Below, one piece after another: positions 22,509 to 32,116 of a stretch of DNA of 64,000 nt. The stretch is from NCBI RefSeq assembly GCF_003385235.1, contig NZ_PQIA01000035.1, positions 1-64,000 on the forward strand, read 5' to 3'. The notes below the pieces were generated by a model. The model made no database searches and was not told the DNA's origin. It was given only the letters and a program-made list of their open reading frames with translations. Within the stretch, counting starts at the first letter, position 1. Every line of letters starts with the position of its first letter. The position numbers and the translations under genes were made by a program. The stretch comes from Amycolatopsis circi (lineage in GTDB: Bacteria; Actinomycetota; Actinomycetes; Mycobacteriales; Pseudonocardiaceae).

Positions 22509-25013
22509 TCAGAGCTGATTGACGTCCACGACCCGCACCACCGCGGCGCCCACCTCATCCGAGGCACGCAGATCGACCTCCGCGCTGATCCCCCAGTCAT
22601 GATCCCCAGCCGGATCATCGAAGATCTGCCGCACCCGCCACAACTCCGGCTCCTGCTCGATCAGCAGCAAAGCCGGACCACGCGCGTCCGGGCCGATTCC
22701 GAGCGAATCGTGCTCGTCGAAGTAGTCCTCGATCGCGTCTTCCCACGCGTCCGCGTCCCAGCCGGAGCCGGAGTCCAGCGAGCCCAACGTGTCGTAATCC
22801 CGCCGCGACGCCAGCTCCACCCGCCGGAACAACTCGTTGCGCACCAACACCCGGAACGCTCGCTCGTTGCGCGTGACCGCGGGCGGCTCGGCGGGCGGGC
22901 GGTGCGAAACCGGGCCCTCCTCGTCCGGATGCCGCAGCGCTTCCCATTCGTCCAGCAGGCTCGAGTCGACCTGGCGCACCAATTCGCCGAGCCATTCGAT
23001 GAGGTCCTGCAACGCTTCGGTCTTCGCCTCGTCCGGCACGGTGTGCCGCAACGCGTCGTAGGTGTCGGCGAGGTACCGCAGCACCAAACCCTCGGAACGC
23101 GCGAGCTGATAGAAGCCCACGTATTCCACGAAGTTCATCGCGCGCTCGTACATATCGCGCACCACCGACTTCGGCGACAGCTCGTAATCCGCCACCCACG
23201 GATGCCCGGCGCGATAGGACTGATAAGCCGCGTTAAGCAGTTCCTCCAACGGTTTCGGGTACGTGACGGACTCGATAAGCTCCATCCGTTCGTCGTACTC
23301 GATGCCGTCGGCCTTCATCGCCTGCACGGCCTCGCCGCGAGCCTTGAACTGCTGCTGCGACAACACCGGCCGCGGATTGTCCACAGTGGATTCCACAATG
23401 GACACCACGTCCAAAGCGTACGACGGCGACTCCATGTCCAGCAGTTCCACCGCAGCCAGAGCAAACGGCGAAAGCGGCTGGTTCAACGCGAAATCGAACT
23501 GCAGGTCGACCGTCAGACGCACGATGCGGCCCTCAGCGTCCGGTTCGGGCAGCCGTTCCACGACGCCAGCGGCGAGCAGCGAACGGTAGATCTCGATCGC
23601 CCGAAGGATCAGTTTCCGCTGCGTCGGACGGTCCGAATGGTTGTCCTCCAGCAGGTGCCGCATCGCGTCGAAAGCGTTGCCGGGGCGCGAAATCACGTTC
23701 AGCAGCATCGAGTGGCTGACCCGGAAGCTGGACGTGAGCGGTTCCGGGTCGGCCGCGATCAGCCGGTCGAACGTGCTCTCGGTCCAGTTGACGAAACCTT
23801 CTGGCGCTTTCTTCCGGACGATCTTCTTTTTCTTCTTCGGGTCGTCGCCCGCCTTCTCCAGCGCCTTCGCGTTCTCCACCACGTGATCCGGGGCCTGCAC
23901 GACCACGTACCCGTCGGTGTCGTACCCGGCGCGGCCCGCGCGCCCGGCGATCTGGTGGAATTCGCGTGCCTTCAAATGCCGCTGCCGCACGCCGTCGTAC
24001 TTCGTCAGCGCCGAGAACACCACCGTCCGGATCGGCACGTTGATGCCGACGCCGAGGGTGTCCGTCCCGCAGATCACCTTCAACAGCCCGGACTGCGCGA
24101 GCGTTTCGACCAGCCGCCGGTACTTCGGCAGCATGCCCGCGTGGTGCACGCCGATGCCGTGCCGCACGAGCCGCGAGAGCGTCTTGCCGAACCCGGCGGA
24201 GAACCGGAAGTCGCCGAGCAGGTCGGCGATCGCGTCTTTCTCGGCGCGAGTCGTGACGTTGATGCTCATCAGCGTCTGCGCCCGCTCGATGGCCGCGGCC
24301 TGCGAGAAATGCACGACATACACCGGCGCCTGGCCGCCGTTGAGCAGCTCGGACATCGTCTCGTGCAGCGGCGTGAGCGCGTACCGGAAGGTGAGCGGCA
24401 CCGGCCGCTGCGCCGACGTGACCACCGCGGTCGGCCGTCCGGTCCGCCGGGTCAGGTCCTTTTCGAAGAACGAAACGTCGCCGAGCGTGGCCGACATGAG
24501 CACGAACTGCGCGTTCGGCAGTTCGATCAGCGGGACCTGCCACGCCCAGCCGCGGTCCGGTTCCGAATAGAAGTGGAACTCGTCGGCGACGACCTGGCCG
24601 ACCGGAGCGTCGGCGCCGTCGCGCAACGCGATGTTCGCCAAGATTTCCGCGGTGCAGCAGATGATCGGGGCGTCCGCGTTGACGCTGGAATCACCGGTCA
24701 TCATGCCGACCTGGTCGGCCCCGAAGATCTCGATGAGCTGGAAGAACTTCTCCGAGACCAGTGCCTTGATCGGCGCGGTGTAAAAACTGCGTTTGCCGTG
24801 TGCGAGCGCGGTGAAGTGCGCGCCGACCGCCACGAGGCTTTTGCCGGAGCCGGTCGGCGTCGACAGGATGACGTTGGCCCCCGAGACGACCTCGATCACC
24901 GCCTCCTCCTGCGCGGGGTACAGCTCGATCCCCCGTTCGGCCGTCCACGTCGTGAAGGCTTCGAACAGGGCATCTGCGTCGGGATCCGCTGGCAGGAGGT
25001 CGGTGAGAGTCAT
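22509..25013 (-). CDS. DEAD/DEAH-box helicase with DUF3516 C-terminal region
   Basis: An 834-residue superfamily 2 helicase. Motifs in order: Walker A STPTGSGKS (about residue 52), YTAPIKALVSEKFF (Ia), the Walker B variant VVADEFHFYSE, FVLMSATLG (III), VHHAGMLPKYRRLVE and ICGTDTLGVGINVPIRTVVF (IV-V), and HQIAGRAGRAGYDTDG (VI). This resembles Ski2/HelY-type RNA helicases. The long C-terminal part (LTSSFRVSHSMLLNVI, FEYVGFYQLARSEGLVLRY-like segments) corresponds to DUF3516, found in actinobacteria. It likely acts in RNA processing or decay. The ATG at 25013 follows AGGAGGTCGGTGAGA. Confidence 0.9.
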   Translation of the reverse strand: MTLTDLLPADPDADALFEAFTTWTAERGIELYPAQEEAVIEVVSGANVILSTPTGSGKSLVAVGAHFTALAHGKRSFYTAPIKALVSEKFFQLIEIFGADQVGMMTGDSSVNADAPIICCTAEILANIALRDGADAPVGQVVADEFHFYSEPDRGWAWQVPLIELPNAQFVLMSATLGDVSFFEKDLTRRTGRPTAVVTSAQRPVPLTFRYALTPLHETMSELLNGGQAPVYVVHFSQAAAIERAQTLMSINVTTRAEKDAIADLLGDFRFSAGFGKTLSRLVRHGIGVHHAGMLPKYRRLVETLAQSGLLKVICGTDTLGVGINVPIRTVVFSALTKYDGVRQRHLKAREFHQIAGRAGRAGYDTDGYVVVQAPDHVVENAKALEKAGDDPKKKKKIVRKKAPEGFVNWTESTFDRLIAADPEPLTSSFRVSHSMLLNVISRPGNAFDAMRHLLEDNHSDRPTQRKLILRAIEIYRSLLAAGVVERLPEPDAEGRIVRLTVDLQFDFALNQPLSPFALAAVELLDMESPSYALDVVSIVESTVDNPRPVLSQQQFKARGEAVQAMKADGIEYDERMELIESVTYPKPLEELLNAAYQSYRAGHPWVADYELSPKSVVRDMYERAMNFVEYVGFYQLARSEGLVLRYLADTYDALRHTVPDEAKTEALQDLIEWLGELVRQVDSSLLDEWEALRHPDEEGPVSHRPPAEPPAVTRNERAFRVLVRNELFRRVELASRRDYDTLGSLDSGSGWDADAWEDAIEDYFDEHDSLGIGPDARGPALLLIEQEPELWRVRQIFDDPAGDHDWGISAEVDLRASDEVGAAVVRVVDVNQL

Positions 25014-25167
25014 CGCGGCACCTATCGTGCCATCCCGCCCCCGCCCGCAGGTGCAGGGGAGATCGCGGGCCCTTGCCCTAACCCGTAGGCTTCCGGTACC
25101 GCGCGTCGCCGGAGGGGCCAAAGGCAGGCGGGCGCGCACACGGGCGGTACTCGCGGAGGATTCGGCA

Positions 25168-26421
25168 ATGGCACAGGACATCATCCCGATCGAGCTCGGG
25201 CTGCCGCAGGGCGACGTGGTCACCCTCTGGGCCCCGCGGTGGCGGGAGGACGGCGAGGAGTGGGAAGCGTTCCTCGGCGACGAGGACGACCTGTACGCCT
25301 TCCCGGACGCCGCGCACCTGGCCGCCTTCGTGCGCACAGCCGAGCAGCACGACCTGCTCGACCACCCGGCGTGGGACGCGGTGCCCGCGCTGAACGTGCC
25401 AGAGCTGATCCCGGACGACGACCACTCCTACGACCTCGTCGGCGTGCCCGAACTGGTCGCCGAGGAGCCGGACTCGTGGACGATCGGCGAACTGGCCGAG
25501 ATCGTCGGCATCGTCCGTTCGCTCGCCGACGTGTGCGAGCTGGACGAGGTGCACGAGGTGCTCGACGCCTACGAGGGCTTCTCGCTGCTGGAGCAGGGCC
25601 GGCTGCCGTTCACCGGGCGCGAGGGCGAAGCGCTCTGGAACGACCTGTCGAAGGCCGTCTCCGAGAAGTGGGACATCGTGCTCGACGCGATCGACAACCT
25701 GGTGACAGTGCCGGACGTCGACGCCGCGGTGCTGGAGCAGACCGCCGAAGAGCTGGCCGCCTTCCACGAGGAGTCCGCCGAGGCGGAAGCCGGCGAAGAG
25801 GACGGCGGGCCGGAAGACCTCGAAGCGGTCGACGCCGAAGACGAGGACGCCGAGGACGAGCCGGTCGGTTTCTGGGGCGAGGTCGGCATCGACCCGATCA
25901 AGATCGTCACCTCCGGCGCGGAGTACTACACGCTGCGCTGCTACCTCGACGACAAGCCGGTGTTCCTCGGCAACGACGGCGAGATCGACGTGTTCAGCTC
26001 GCCGAAGGCGCTGCTCAAGGCGATCAAGGCGGGCGACGAACTGGCCGACACCGACCTCGCCAGCGTGTCCACTTGGGACGAGGTGCGGGAGAAGGCGGCG
26101 GCCGACGAGCTTGAGGTCGAGGTCGACACCGACAACACCTACGTGTTCCCCGGCCTCGACGACGACATCGCCGAGGGCCCGGAGTCGATCGACCCGACTC
26201 AGCTGGAGCTGGCTGTCGAGCTGATCACCGACGCCGCCGAATGGGCGGGCGACGACACCGTCGAAACCGCGCTGGCGGCCAACGAAAGCCTGGGCTGGCT
26301 GGTGTCGTTCGTGCTGCGGCCGGACCCGAGCCGGCTCGAGCCGAGCGCTCCGTTCGACACCGAGCAGAGCGCGTGGCGCAAGCTGGTCGAGGACTTCGAG
26401 AACCGCCTCACGGTGGTCTGA
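25168..26421 (+). CDS. Primosomal-type conserved acidic protein
   Basis: The 417-residue protein starts MAQDIIPIELGLPQGDVVTL after GCGGAGGA. It is strongly acidic, with a Glu/Asp-rich linker around residues 195-235 (EEDGGPEDLEAVDAEDEDAE), and has no membrane segment. Actinobacterial genomes label this protein 'primosomal protein', apparently from weak similarity; nothing in the sequence demonstrates a role in replication. It is divergent from the DUF3516 helicase. Confidence 0.72.
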   Translation: MAQDIIPIELGLPQGDVVTLWAPRWREDGEEWEAFLGDEDDLYAFPDAAHLAAFVRTAEQHDLLDHPAWDAVPALNVPELIPDDDHSYDLVGVPELVAEEPDSWTIGELAEIVGIVRSLADVCELDEVHEVLDAYEGFSLLEQGRLPFTGREGEALWNDLSKAVSEKWDIVLDAIDNLVTVPDVDAAVLEQTAEELAAFHEESAEAEAGEEDGGPEDLEAVDAEDEDAEDEPVGFWGEVGIDPIKIVTSGAEYYTLRCYLDDKPVFLGNDGEIDVFSSPKALLKAIKAGDELADTDLASVSTWDEVREKAAADELEVEVDTDNTYVFPGLDDDIAEGPESIDPTQLELAVELITDAAEWAGDDTVETALAANESLGWLVSFVLRPDPSRLEPSAPFDTEQSAWRKLVEDFENRLTVV

Positions 26422-26426
26422 ACCTC

Positions 26427-26626
26427 TTAGCGGGCGTCGAACACGCTCTCGGCCGAGTCACCGGCGGAAAACATCTTCCAGGCGACGCCGGCGATCGCAT
26501 CCGGATCCAGGGTGCGACCGCCGGCGTCGCCGTATTTTTCCGGCTGCCCGGCGACCATCCGGTGAATGTCGCCGCGTTCGATCAGGCCGCCGATGATGAG
26601 GCTGCCCGCGTACACGCCGGTCCCGG
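26427..26626 (-). pseudogene. 3' remnant of a short-chain dehydrogenase/reductase gene
   Basis: Reading leftward, the frame encodes GVYAGSLIIGGLIERGDIHR, then a segment with GQPEKYGDAGGRTLDPDAIA, then AWKMFSAGDSAESVFDAR and a TAA at 26427. The ...IGGLIERGDIH...LDPDAIA...W..F ending matches the C-terminal part of SDR-family proteins. Upstream, the frame runs straight into a family A palindrome at 26628-26671, and the catalytic YxxxK and Rossmann parts are absent. The stop lies 5 bases from the stop of the converging gene at 26421. Confidence 0.6.
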
Positions 26627-26627
26627 C

Positions 26628-26671
26628 TCGTGAGTGGCGATCCCGGTTAGAACCGGCATTGCCACTCACAA
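26628..26671. repeat. Family A palindrome, copy 5
   Basis: The 21-base arms pair with three mismatches around an AG loop. It stands exactly where the SDR remnant loses its upstream part and 6 bases from the stop of the MFS gene. Confidence 0.9.
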
Positions 26672-26677
26672 GCCCCC

Positions 26678-27895
26678 CTATTCCTCCCGGGCCTCTGCCC
26701 TCACCGGCACCACCCCTATTGCCAGCAACGGAAAAACCGCCGCCACGCAATACGCCAGCGCATACCGGCTGTCCCCGATCACCAAGCCCAGCAACGGCGG
26801 TGTCGCTGACGCCGCGATGTTCTGCGCAGTATTCTGCGTCCCCATCGCGCGCCCGGACCACGCGACACCCGCCAGCTCGGCCGACGCGGTGAAGCCAAGA
26901 CCGTTGTCCGCCACCGTGATCACCGCTGCCAGCACCAACGCGGCCAACACCAGCCACAGCCCGGTCGCGTCCCCGACCGCGACCAGCAGCATCACGACGA
27001 CGCTGGCGACAGCGAGCTGCCGCATCGGCCGCAACCGGCTGCCGACCCGGTCCGACCAATACCCCGACGCCAGCCGCCCGAGCGCACCGAGCACCTGGGC
27101 CACCGCGACGAACACCCCGGCCTGCGCGGCGGTCCATTGATGCTGCGACACCAGATACACCGGCGCGAAGGCGGACACCGCGAACTGCGGCACCACCAAC
27201 AGCGCGCTCGCACCGTGCACTCGCCACAGCCACGGCTTGCGGTACGGCGACGGTGGCCGCTCCCCCTTCGCCGCGCGAGGCGGCCGCGGCGGGTCAACGA
27301 CGAACGCCGCCACCAACAACGCCACGAAGACCGCCAGCACAGCCGGCAGCAGCATCGCCGCCTGGAATCCCCACTGCGCGGCCAGCGGCGGCAGCCCGAG
27401 CGCGGCCACGCCGACACCCAGCGGTTGCGCCGTCTGCCTGATCCCCATGGCGACGCCGCGCTCGGATTTGGCGAACCAGCCCATCACGACCCGGCCGCTC
27501 GCCGCGTTCACCGAAGCCGTGCACGCACCGGCTACGAGAAACACACCAAAGAGAAGGCTGACCGGGTGGTGCCACACGGCGGCGTACACGAGGAGTAACC
27601 CCGAAACGCCCAGGCCGAGGGCCATGATGAGGCGCTCGCCGTAACGGTCCGCAGCCGCGCCCCAGGCGATCAGCGTCAGCAGCAGGCCGATGCTCGGCGC
27701 CGCGACGACCGTTCCCGCCTGCGCCAGCGTCAGATGGTCGGCCTCGCGCATGGCGGGCACGAGAAACGGCAGCCCGTAAAGGAAGGAGCAGCTGGCGGTC
27801 TGCGCGGCGAGGCCGAGCGCGAGGATCAGCCACCGTCGTGAGCTGCCTTGTTGCCGCACCTGCTCCCCGGTCCCGACCTGCGCCATTCCGTCCAC
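26678..27895 (-). CDS. Major facilitator superfamily transporter
   Basis: This 405-residue protein has about twelve membrane helices, starting with WLILALGLAAQTASCSFLYG. The loop 2-3 motif is GAAADRYGERLIM and the second-half equivalent is GYWSDRVGSRLRP. This is a proton-coupled MFS carrier of the nitrate/oxalate-formate antiporter-like type; the substrate is unknown. The start could be ATG 27895 or the ATG three codons later (MAQVGTGE). An AT-rich gap with several ATAGTTxGCATA-like elements precedes it. Confidence 0.88.
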   Translation of the reverse strand: MDGMAQVGTGEQVRQQGSSRRWLILALGLAAQTASCSFLYGLPFLVPAMREADHLTLAQAGTVVAAPSIGLLLTLIAWGAAADRYGERLIMALGLGVSGLLLVYAAVWHHPVSLLFGVFLVAGACTASVNAASGRVVMGWFAKSERGVAMGIRQTAQPLGVGVAALGLPPLAAQWGFQAAMLLPAVLAVFVALLVAAFVVDPPRPPRAAKGERPPSPYRKPWLWRVHGASALLVVPQFAVSAFAPVYLVSQHQWTAAQAGVFVAVAQVLGALGRLASGYWSDRVGSRLRPMRQLAVASVVVMLLVAVGDATGLWLVLAALVLAAVITVADNGLGFTASAELAGVAWSGRAMGTQNTAQNIAASATPPLLGLVIGDSRYALAYCVAAVFPLLAIGVVPVRAEAREE

Positions 27896-27995
27896 CGTCT
27901 CACTATTTGAGAAATATGTCTTACATAGTGAACGATAGTTGGCATAGCTAACGAACGCAACCGCCTTTCGGAACGGCCGCGTCCGGAGCCGGGAT

Positions 27996-29087
27996 TCAGC
28001 CGAGCGCCGCGTATCCGGGTTTGACGACCTTCTCGATCAGCTCGAGCCGCTCGTCGAAATCGAGGAACGCGGATTTCATGGCGTTGATGGTGAACCAGCG
28101 GAAGTCGTCGAGACCGAAGCCGAACGTCTCGGCCAGCGCGGCGAATTCACTGGTCATCGTGCATCCGCTCATCAGCCGGTTGTCGGTGTTGACGGTGACG
28201 CGGAAGCGCAGCCGGGCGAGCAGTCCGATGGGATGCTCGGCCAGCGACGGCACGGTTCCGGTCTGGACATTCGACGAGGGGCAGATTTCGAGCGGGATGC
28301 GCCGATCCCGGACGTAGCCAGCCAACCGTCCAAGATGGACATTTCCGTCGGCGTCGGCGGTGATGTCCTCCACGATCCGCACGCCGTGTCCGAGCCGTTC
28401 CGCGCCGCAGTACTGGATTGCCTCGCCGATCGACGGAAGTCCGAACGCTTCGCCGGCATGAATAGTGAAGTGTGCATTGTTCCGGCGCAAATAGTCGAAT
28501 GCGTCCAGATTACGGGTGGGCGGGAATCCGTCCTCCGGTCCGGCGATGTCGAATCCGGCCACGCCCGCGTCGCGGTAGCGCACCGCGAGTTCGGCGATCT
28601 CGAGCGCGCGGGCGTGCTGGCGCATGCCGCACAACAGGGTCCGCACCCGGATCCGGCCGCCGTTCGCGACTACCCTCCGCGTCCCCTCGGCGAAGCCTTC
28701 TTGGACAGCCTCGACCACTGCATCGAGTGACAGCCCGCGTTCCACGAACAGCTCGGGCGCGTACCGCAGCTCGGCGTAGACGACCCCGTCCGCGGCCAGG
28801 TCTTCCACCGCTTCGGCGGCAACCCTGACCAGCGCTTCCTCCGTTTGCATGACACCACACGTATGGGCGAACGTTTCGAGGTACGACACGAGAGAACCGG
28901 AGTCGGCCGCGGCGCGGAACCAGCGGCCGAGTTCCGCCGGATCCGTCGCCGGAAGTTCCCGGTAGCCGAGATCCTCGGCGAGTTCGGCGACGGTGGCCGG
29001 GCGCAGGCCGCCGTCGAGGTGATCGTGGAGCAGGACCTTGGGGGCACGGCGCAGGATCTCCGCGCTCAGCGGGGTTACGTCCGACAT
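27996..29087 (-). CDS. add: Adenosine deaminase
   Basis: The 363-residue enzyme deaminates adenosine and deoxyadenosine to inosine forms. The metal- and substrate-binding residues are visible: [10 protein letters not shown] (two metal histidines), [14 protein letters not shown] (third histidine and catalytic glutamate), RLGHGVRI, and CPSSNVQTG followed by [16 protein letters not shown]. It lies close to the pyrimidine salvage operon, matching the add-deoA-cdd order of M. tuberculosis as I recall it, with a coiled-coil gene inserted between. Confidence 0.95.
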   Translation of the reverse strand: MSDVTPLSAEILRRAPKVLLHDHLDGGLRPATVAELAEDLGYRELPATDPAELGRWFRAAADSGSLVSYLETFAHTCGVMQTEEALVRVAAEAVEDLAADGVVYAELRYAPELFVERGLSLDAVVEAVQEGFAEGTRRVVANGGRIRVRTLLCGMRQHARALEIAELAVRYRDAGVAGFDIAGPEDGFPPTRNLDAFDYLRRNNAHFTIHAGEAFGLPSIGEAIQYCGAERLGHGVRIVEDITADADGNVHLGRLAGYVRDRRIPLEICPSSNVQTGTVPSLAEHPIGLLARLRFRVTVNTDNRLMSGCTMTSEFAALAETFGFGLDDFRWFTINAMKSAFLDFDERLELIEKVVKPGYAALG

Positions 29088-29298
29088 GCTCCAACGGTAG
29101 CCTCGCTGTCATTCCCCTACCTGGCCGTAACCGAGAGCACCGGAACAACCCTCTGCTCAGCACTGTGCGCAAGGAATCGGCCATCCGGGTGGCCCGGTCG
29201 TTATCCGCGTTCCCCGGGGGCCATACGCACAGCAATTTTCTTCATCGATAAGCTCGGGTCAGTCCCTTCCATTTTCCCCGCCGACGAAGGACACCGCA

Positions 29299-30393
29299 GT
29301 GACCACTGACAACCACATTGCCGCACCGTCGTTCGACCGGATGCGCAACATGCTGGTGCGCGCGGCCGAGGTTCGTGAGAGCGAGCAGCAGCAGATCTTC
29401 GACGCGCTCGACGACATCTACGCCCGGCTCGCGCCGGTCGACTCCCTCGGCGCGGTGCGCAAGCGGCTGTCGGAAATGCCGGACCGGACCGAGGTCGGGG
29501 TGCTGGCGGAGCGCCTCGACGAGGCGATGACGCGGCTGGAGTCCCAGGACAACGCGATCGCCGCGCTCACGCACGCGGTGGAGAGCATCGTCGACAAGCT
29601 GGCGAAGCCCTTCGCCCAGCTCGACGGACGCCTCGACGGCGTGGCGGCGCGGTTCGAGGGCGTCGCGGGCCGGATGGACGGGCTCGAGGACAAGCTGCAG
29701 AACATCCACCGCCGGCTCGACGAGCTGGGCGGGCACCTGGACAAGCAGGACGCGAAGCTCGAGTCGCTGCCGCAGGCCACGCAGGGCCCGATCCGCGACC
29801 GGATCGAGATGGCCGAGGCGTCGCTGCGCGAGCGGATCGAGACGACGGACCAGGAACTGCGCTCGCGCGTGGACGAACTGGACCGCGCAACGAAGGAACG
29901 CATCGCCACCGCGACCGACGCGCTGAAGAGCACGGTCTCCGACACCGGCGAGATGATCGACCCGGCCGCGCGCCTCGACTCGGTGGGCACGAAGCTCGAG
30001 ACGATCACCCAGCGTCTCGACGACCTGTCCGGCCGTATCGACAAGGTCGAAGACGACGTCACCGGCCGCATCGGCGACCTGGACGGCTCGGTGCGCAGCG
30101 GCCTGTCGAAGGTCGAAAGCACGCTGTCGAAGCAGCCGGACACCGACTCGGTGGACTCGCTGGTGCGCCGCAGCAACGACGAATCCGTGCGCCGCATCGG
30201 CGGCCAGCTGGACGAAGCGATGGCGACGTTCGCGGAACTGATGCTGGGCGGCGGACCGGCCGTGCAGCAGATCGCCCCGCCGCCGCCGGCTCCGCGGCAG
30301 CCGCGCCGCGCCAGCTCGCGCAACGGCCGCTCGCCGAAGGCCGCCGACGCCAAGGCCAAGGCCGGTGGCGACGCCGACGAGTCGACTGACTGA
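29299..30393 (+). CDS. Coiled-coil protein of unknown function
   Basis: The 364-residue product starts at a GTG after GACGAAGGA. It consists of repeated heptad-like helical segments (LDGRLDGVAARFEGVAGRMD, LEDKLQNIHRRLDELGGHLD, RLDDLSGRIDKVEDDVTGRI) reminiscent of apolipoprotein-like or phasin-like proteins. A basic Ala/Lys-rich tail follows (RRASSRNGRSPKAADAKAKA). It has no signal peptide or membrane segment. Actinobacterial homologues are known only as hypothetical proteins. It lies between add and deoA on the opposite strand and ends 17 bases before a family A palindrome. Confidence 0.8.
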   Translation: MTTDNHIAAPSFDRMRNMLVRAAEVRESEQQQIFDALDDIYARLAPVDSLGAVRKRLSEMPDRTEVGVLAERLDEAMTRLESQDNAIAALTHAVESIVDKLAKPFAQLDGRLDGVAARFEGVAGRMDGLEDKLQNIHRRLDELGGHLDKQDAKLESLPQATQGPIRDRIEMAEASLRERIETTDQELRSRVDELDRATKERIATATDALKSTVSDTGEMIDPAARLDSVGTKLETITQRLDDLSGRIDKVEDDVTGRIGDLDGSVRSGLSKVESTLSKQPDTDSVDSLVRRSNDESVRRIGGQLDEAMATFAELMLGGGPAVQQIAPPPPAPRQPRRASSRNGRSPKAADAKAKAGGDADESTD

Positions 30394-30410
30394 CAGCCCC
30401 GCTAGACCCA

Positions 30411-30462
30411 GCCCTCGTGAGTGGCAATCCCGGTTCTAACCGGGATTGCCACTCACGAGGGC
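30411..30462. repeat. Family A palindrome, copy 6 (perfect, longest)
   Basis: Perfect 25-base arms around a CT loop; the variable block is GCAATC paired with GATTGC and the outer edge extends to GCCCTCG. It separates the converging coiled-coil and deoA genes and supplies the deoA stop (TGA, minus, 30453-30455). Confidence 0.95.
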
Positions 30463-31730
30463 TTTATGGTGTCCAGCACGATCCCAGTCGCAGCAGGAGC
30501 CTCCGCCCCCACCGCGAACCCGCCCTCCAGCGCAGCAAGGGCCGCCGGGATCGCCTCCGGAGTGTCCGTGTGCAGTTCCAGCAACGGCTCCCCCGCCACC
30601 ACCGGATCACCCGGCTTCGCGTGGCACAGAATCCCCGCCGCAGCCTGCACCGGATCTTCCTTCCGCGCCCGACCGGCCCCGAGCCGCCAAGCCGCGACAC
30701 CCACTGCGTAGGCGTCCAGCGACGTCAGCACTCCCGACTCCGGTGCGGCGACAACGTGCACGTGCGCCGGACGCGGCAGCTCGGCCGACGGGTCTCCGTC
30801 CTGCGCAGTGATCATCCGGGCCCACACCTCGTAAGCCTCGCCAGACGCCAGCACCTCAGCCGGATCCACGGAAATCCCCGCCAAAGCAAGCATTTCCCGA
30901 GCCAGCGCCACAGTCAGCGAGACAACATCAGCCGGACCACCACCGCGAAGGACCTCGGCCGCCTCGGCGACCTCCACCGCATTCCCGACCGCCCGTCCGA
31001 GCGGCGTGCTCATGTCGGTGATCAACGCAGTGCAAGCAACGCCGTGCGCCGTCCCGATGTCCACGAGCGTCCGCGCCAGAAGCTGCGCCTCGGGCACGGT
31101 CTTCATGAAGGCCCCGGAGCCAGCCTTCACGTCCAGCACCAGCCCCGAAGCGCCCTCGGCGATCTTCTTGCTCATAATCGAGCTGGCGATCAACGGCACC
31201 GACTCGACCGTCGACGTGACATCCCGCAGCGCGTACAGCTTCTTGTCCGCCGGAGCCAACCCCTCGGTCGCCGCGCAGACCACCGCGCCGACTGAGTTCA
31301 GCTGCGCCGCGATCTCGTCCAAAGACAAAGCCGCGCGCCAGCCCGGGATCGACTCCAGTTTGTCCAGCGTCCCGCCGGTGTGACCGAGCCCGCGACCGGA
31401 CAGCTGCGGCACCGCGGCACCGCACGCCGCGACCAGCGGAGCCAGCGGCAAGGTGATCTTGTCGCCGACTCCGCCGGTCGAGTGCTTGTCCACGGTCGGG
31501 CGCGCGACGTCCAGCGACAGCCGCGAACCCGAGTCGATCATCGCGCCGGTCCAGCGCGCGATTTCGCCCTCGTCCATGCCACGCAAGAAAATCGCCATGG
31601 CCAGCGCGGCCATCTGCTCTTCCGCGACAGCCCCGTGAGTGTAGGCGTCGACGACCCAGTCGATCTGTTCGTCGCTCAGCCGTCCGCCGTCCCGCTTGGC
31701 GCGGATGACATCGACCGCAGTGAAAGTCAC
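30453..31730 (-). CDS. deoA: Thymidine (pyrimidine-nucleoside) phosphorylase
   Basis: The 425-residue enzyme splits thymidine with phosphate to thymine and deoxyribose 1-phosphate. The signature is SGRGLGHTGGTLDKLESIPG (residues about 108-127). The phosphate-binding region DKHSTGGVGDK and VLDVKAGSGAFMK are also present. The start is a GTG at 31730 with GGAGG 8 bases upstream, overlapping the cdd stop by 4 bases. It closes the nucleoside operon and ends in Ser-stop inside a family A palindrome. The product pentose is further degraded by DeoC (1083). Confidence 0.95.
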   Translation of the reverse strand: MTFTAVDVIRAKRDGGRLSDEQIDWVVDAYTHGAVAEEQMAALAMAIFLRGMDEGEIARWTGAMIDSGSRLSLDVARPTVDKHSTGGVGDKITLPLAPLVAACGAAVPQLSGRGLGHTGGTLDKLESIPGWRAALSLDEIAAQLNSVGAVVCAATEGLAPADKKLYALRDVTSTVESVPLIASSIMSKKIAEGASGLVLDVKAGSGAFMKTVPEAQLLARTLVDIGTAHGVACTALITDMSTPLGRAVGNAVEVAEAAEVLRGGGPADVVSLTVALAREMLALAGISVDPAEVLASGEAYEVWARMITAQDGDPSAELPRPAHVHVVAAPESGVLTSLDAYAVGVAAWRLGAGRARKEDPVQAAAGILCHAKPGDPVVAGEPLLELHTDTPEAIPAALAALEGGFAVGAEAPAATGIVLDTIKPS

Positions 31731-32116
31731 GGCAAGTCCTCCGGCCCGAACGCGTCCGGCAGCACCTCCGACATCGGCAGCACCCCGCGCGGAGTGTCGA
31801 CCAGGCAAGAAGAACCGCCGAGTTCAAACAGAATCTGCCGACAACGGCCGCACGGCATCAGCAGTTCGCCTTCGCCGCTACGGCAAGCCACCGCGACCAA
31901 ACGGCCACCGCCGGACAGTCGCAATTGTCCGGCCATTGTGCACTCAGCGCACAAACCCAAGCCGTACGAAGCGTTTTCGACGTTGCACCCGGTCACCTGC
32001 CGACCATCGTCCACAATGGCCGCGACGCCGACGTGCAGTCCCGAATAAGGCGCGTAAGCGTGCGCAGCAGCCGAGACCGCAGCCGCGCGCAAAGCTTCCC
32101 AGTCCACTTCGGACAT
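31727..32116 (-). CDS. cdd: Cytidine deaminase
   Basis: A 129-residue homotetrameric-type cytidine deaminase. The catalytic zinc site is NVENASYGLGLCAE (cysteine and glutamate) and MPCGRCRQILFEL (PCxxC). It converts imported cytidine and deoxycytidine to uridine forms. Its ATG overlaps the permease stop by one base (TGATG), and its stop overlaps deoA. Confidence 0.96.
   Translation of the reverse strand: MSEVDWEALRAAAVSAAAHAYAPYSGLHVGVAAIVDDGRQVTGCNVENASYGLGLCAECTMAGQLRLSGGGRLVAVACRSGEGELLMPCGRCRQILFELGGSSCLVDTPRGVLPMSEVLPDAFGPEDLP

Noticed and set aside
22599..25088. 829-residue plus-strand open frame opposite the helicase gene
   Set aside because: It is very rich in Arg, His and Val with no motif and mirrors the helicase, which carries all SF2 motifs. 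It is a high-GC shadow.
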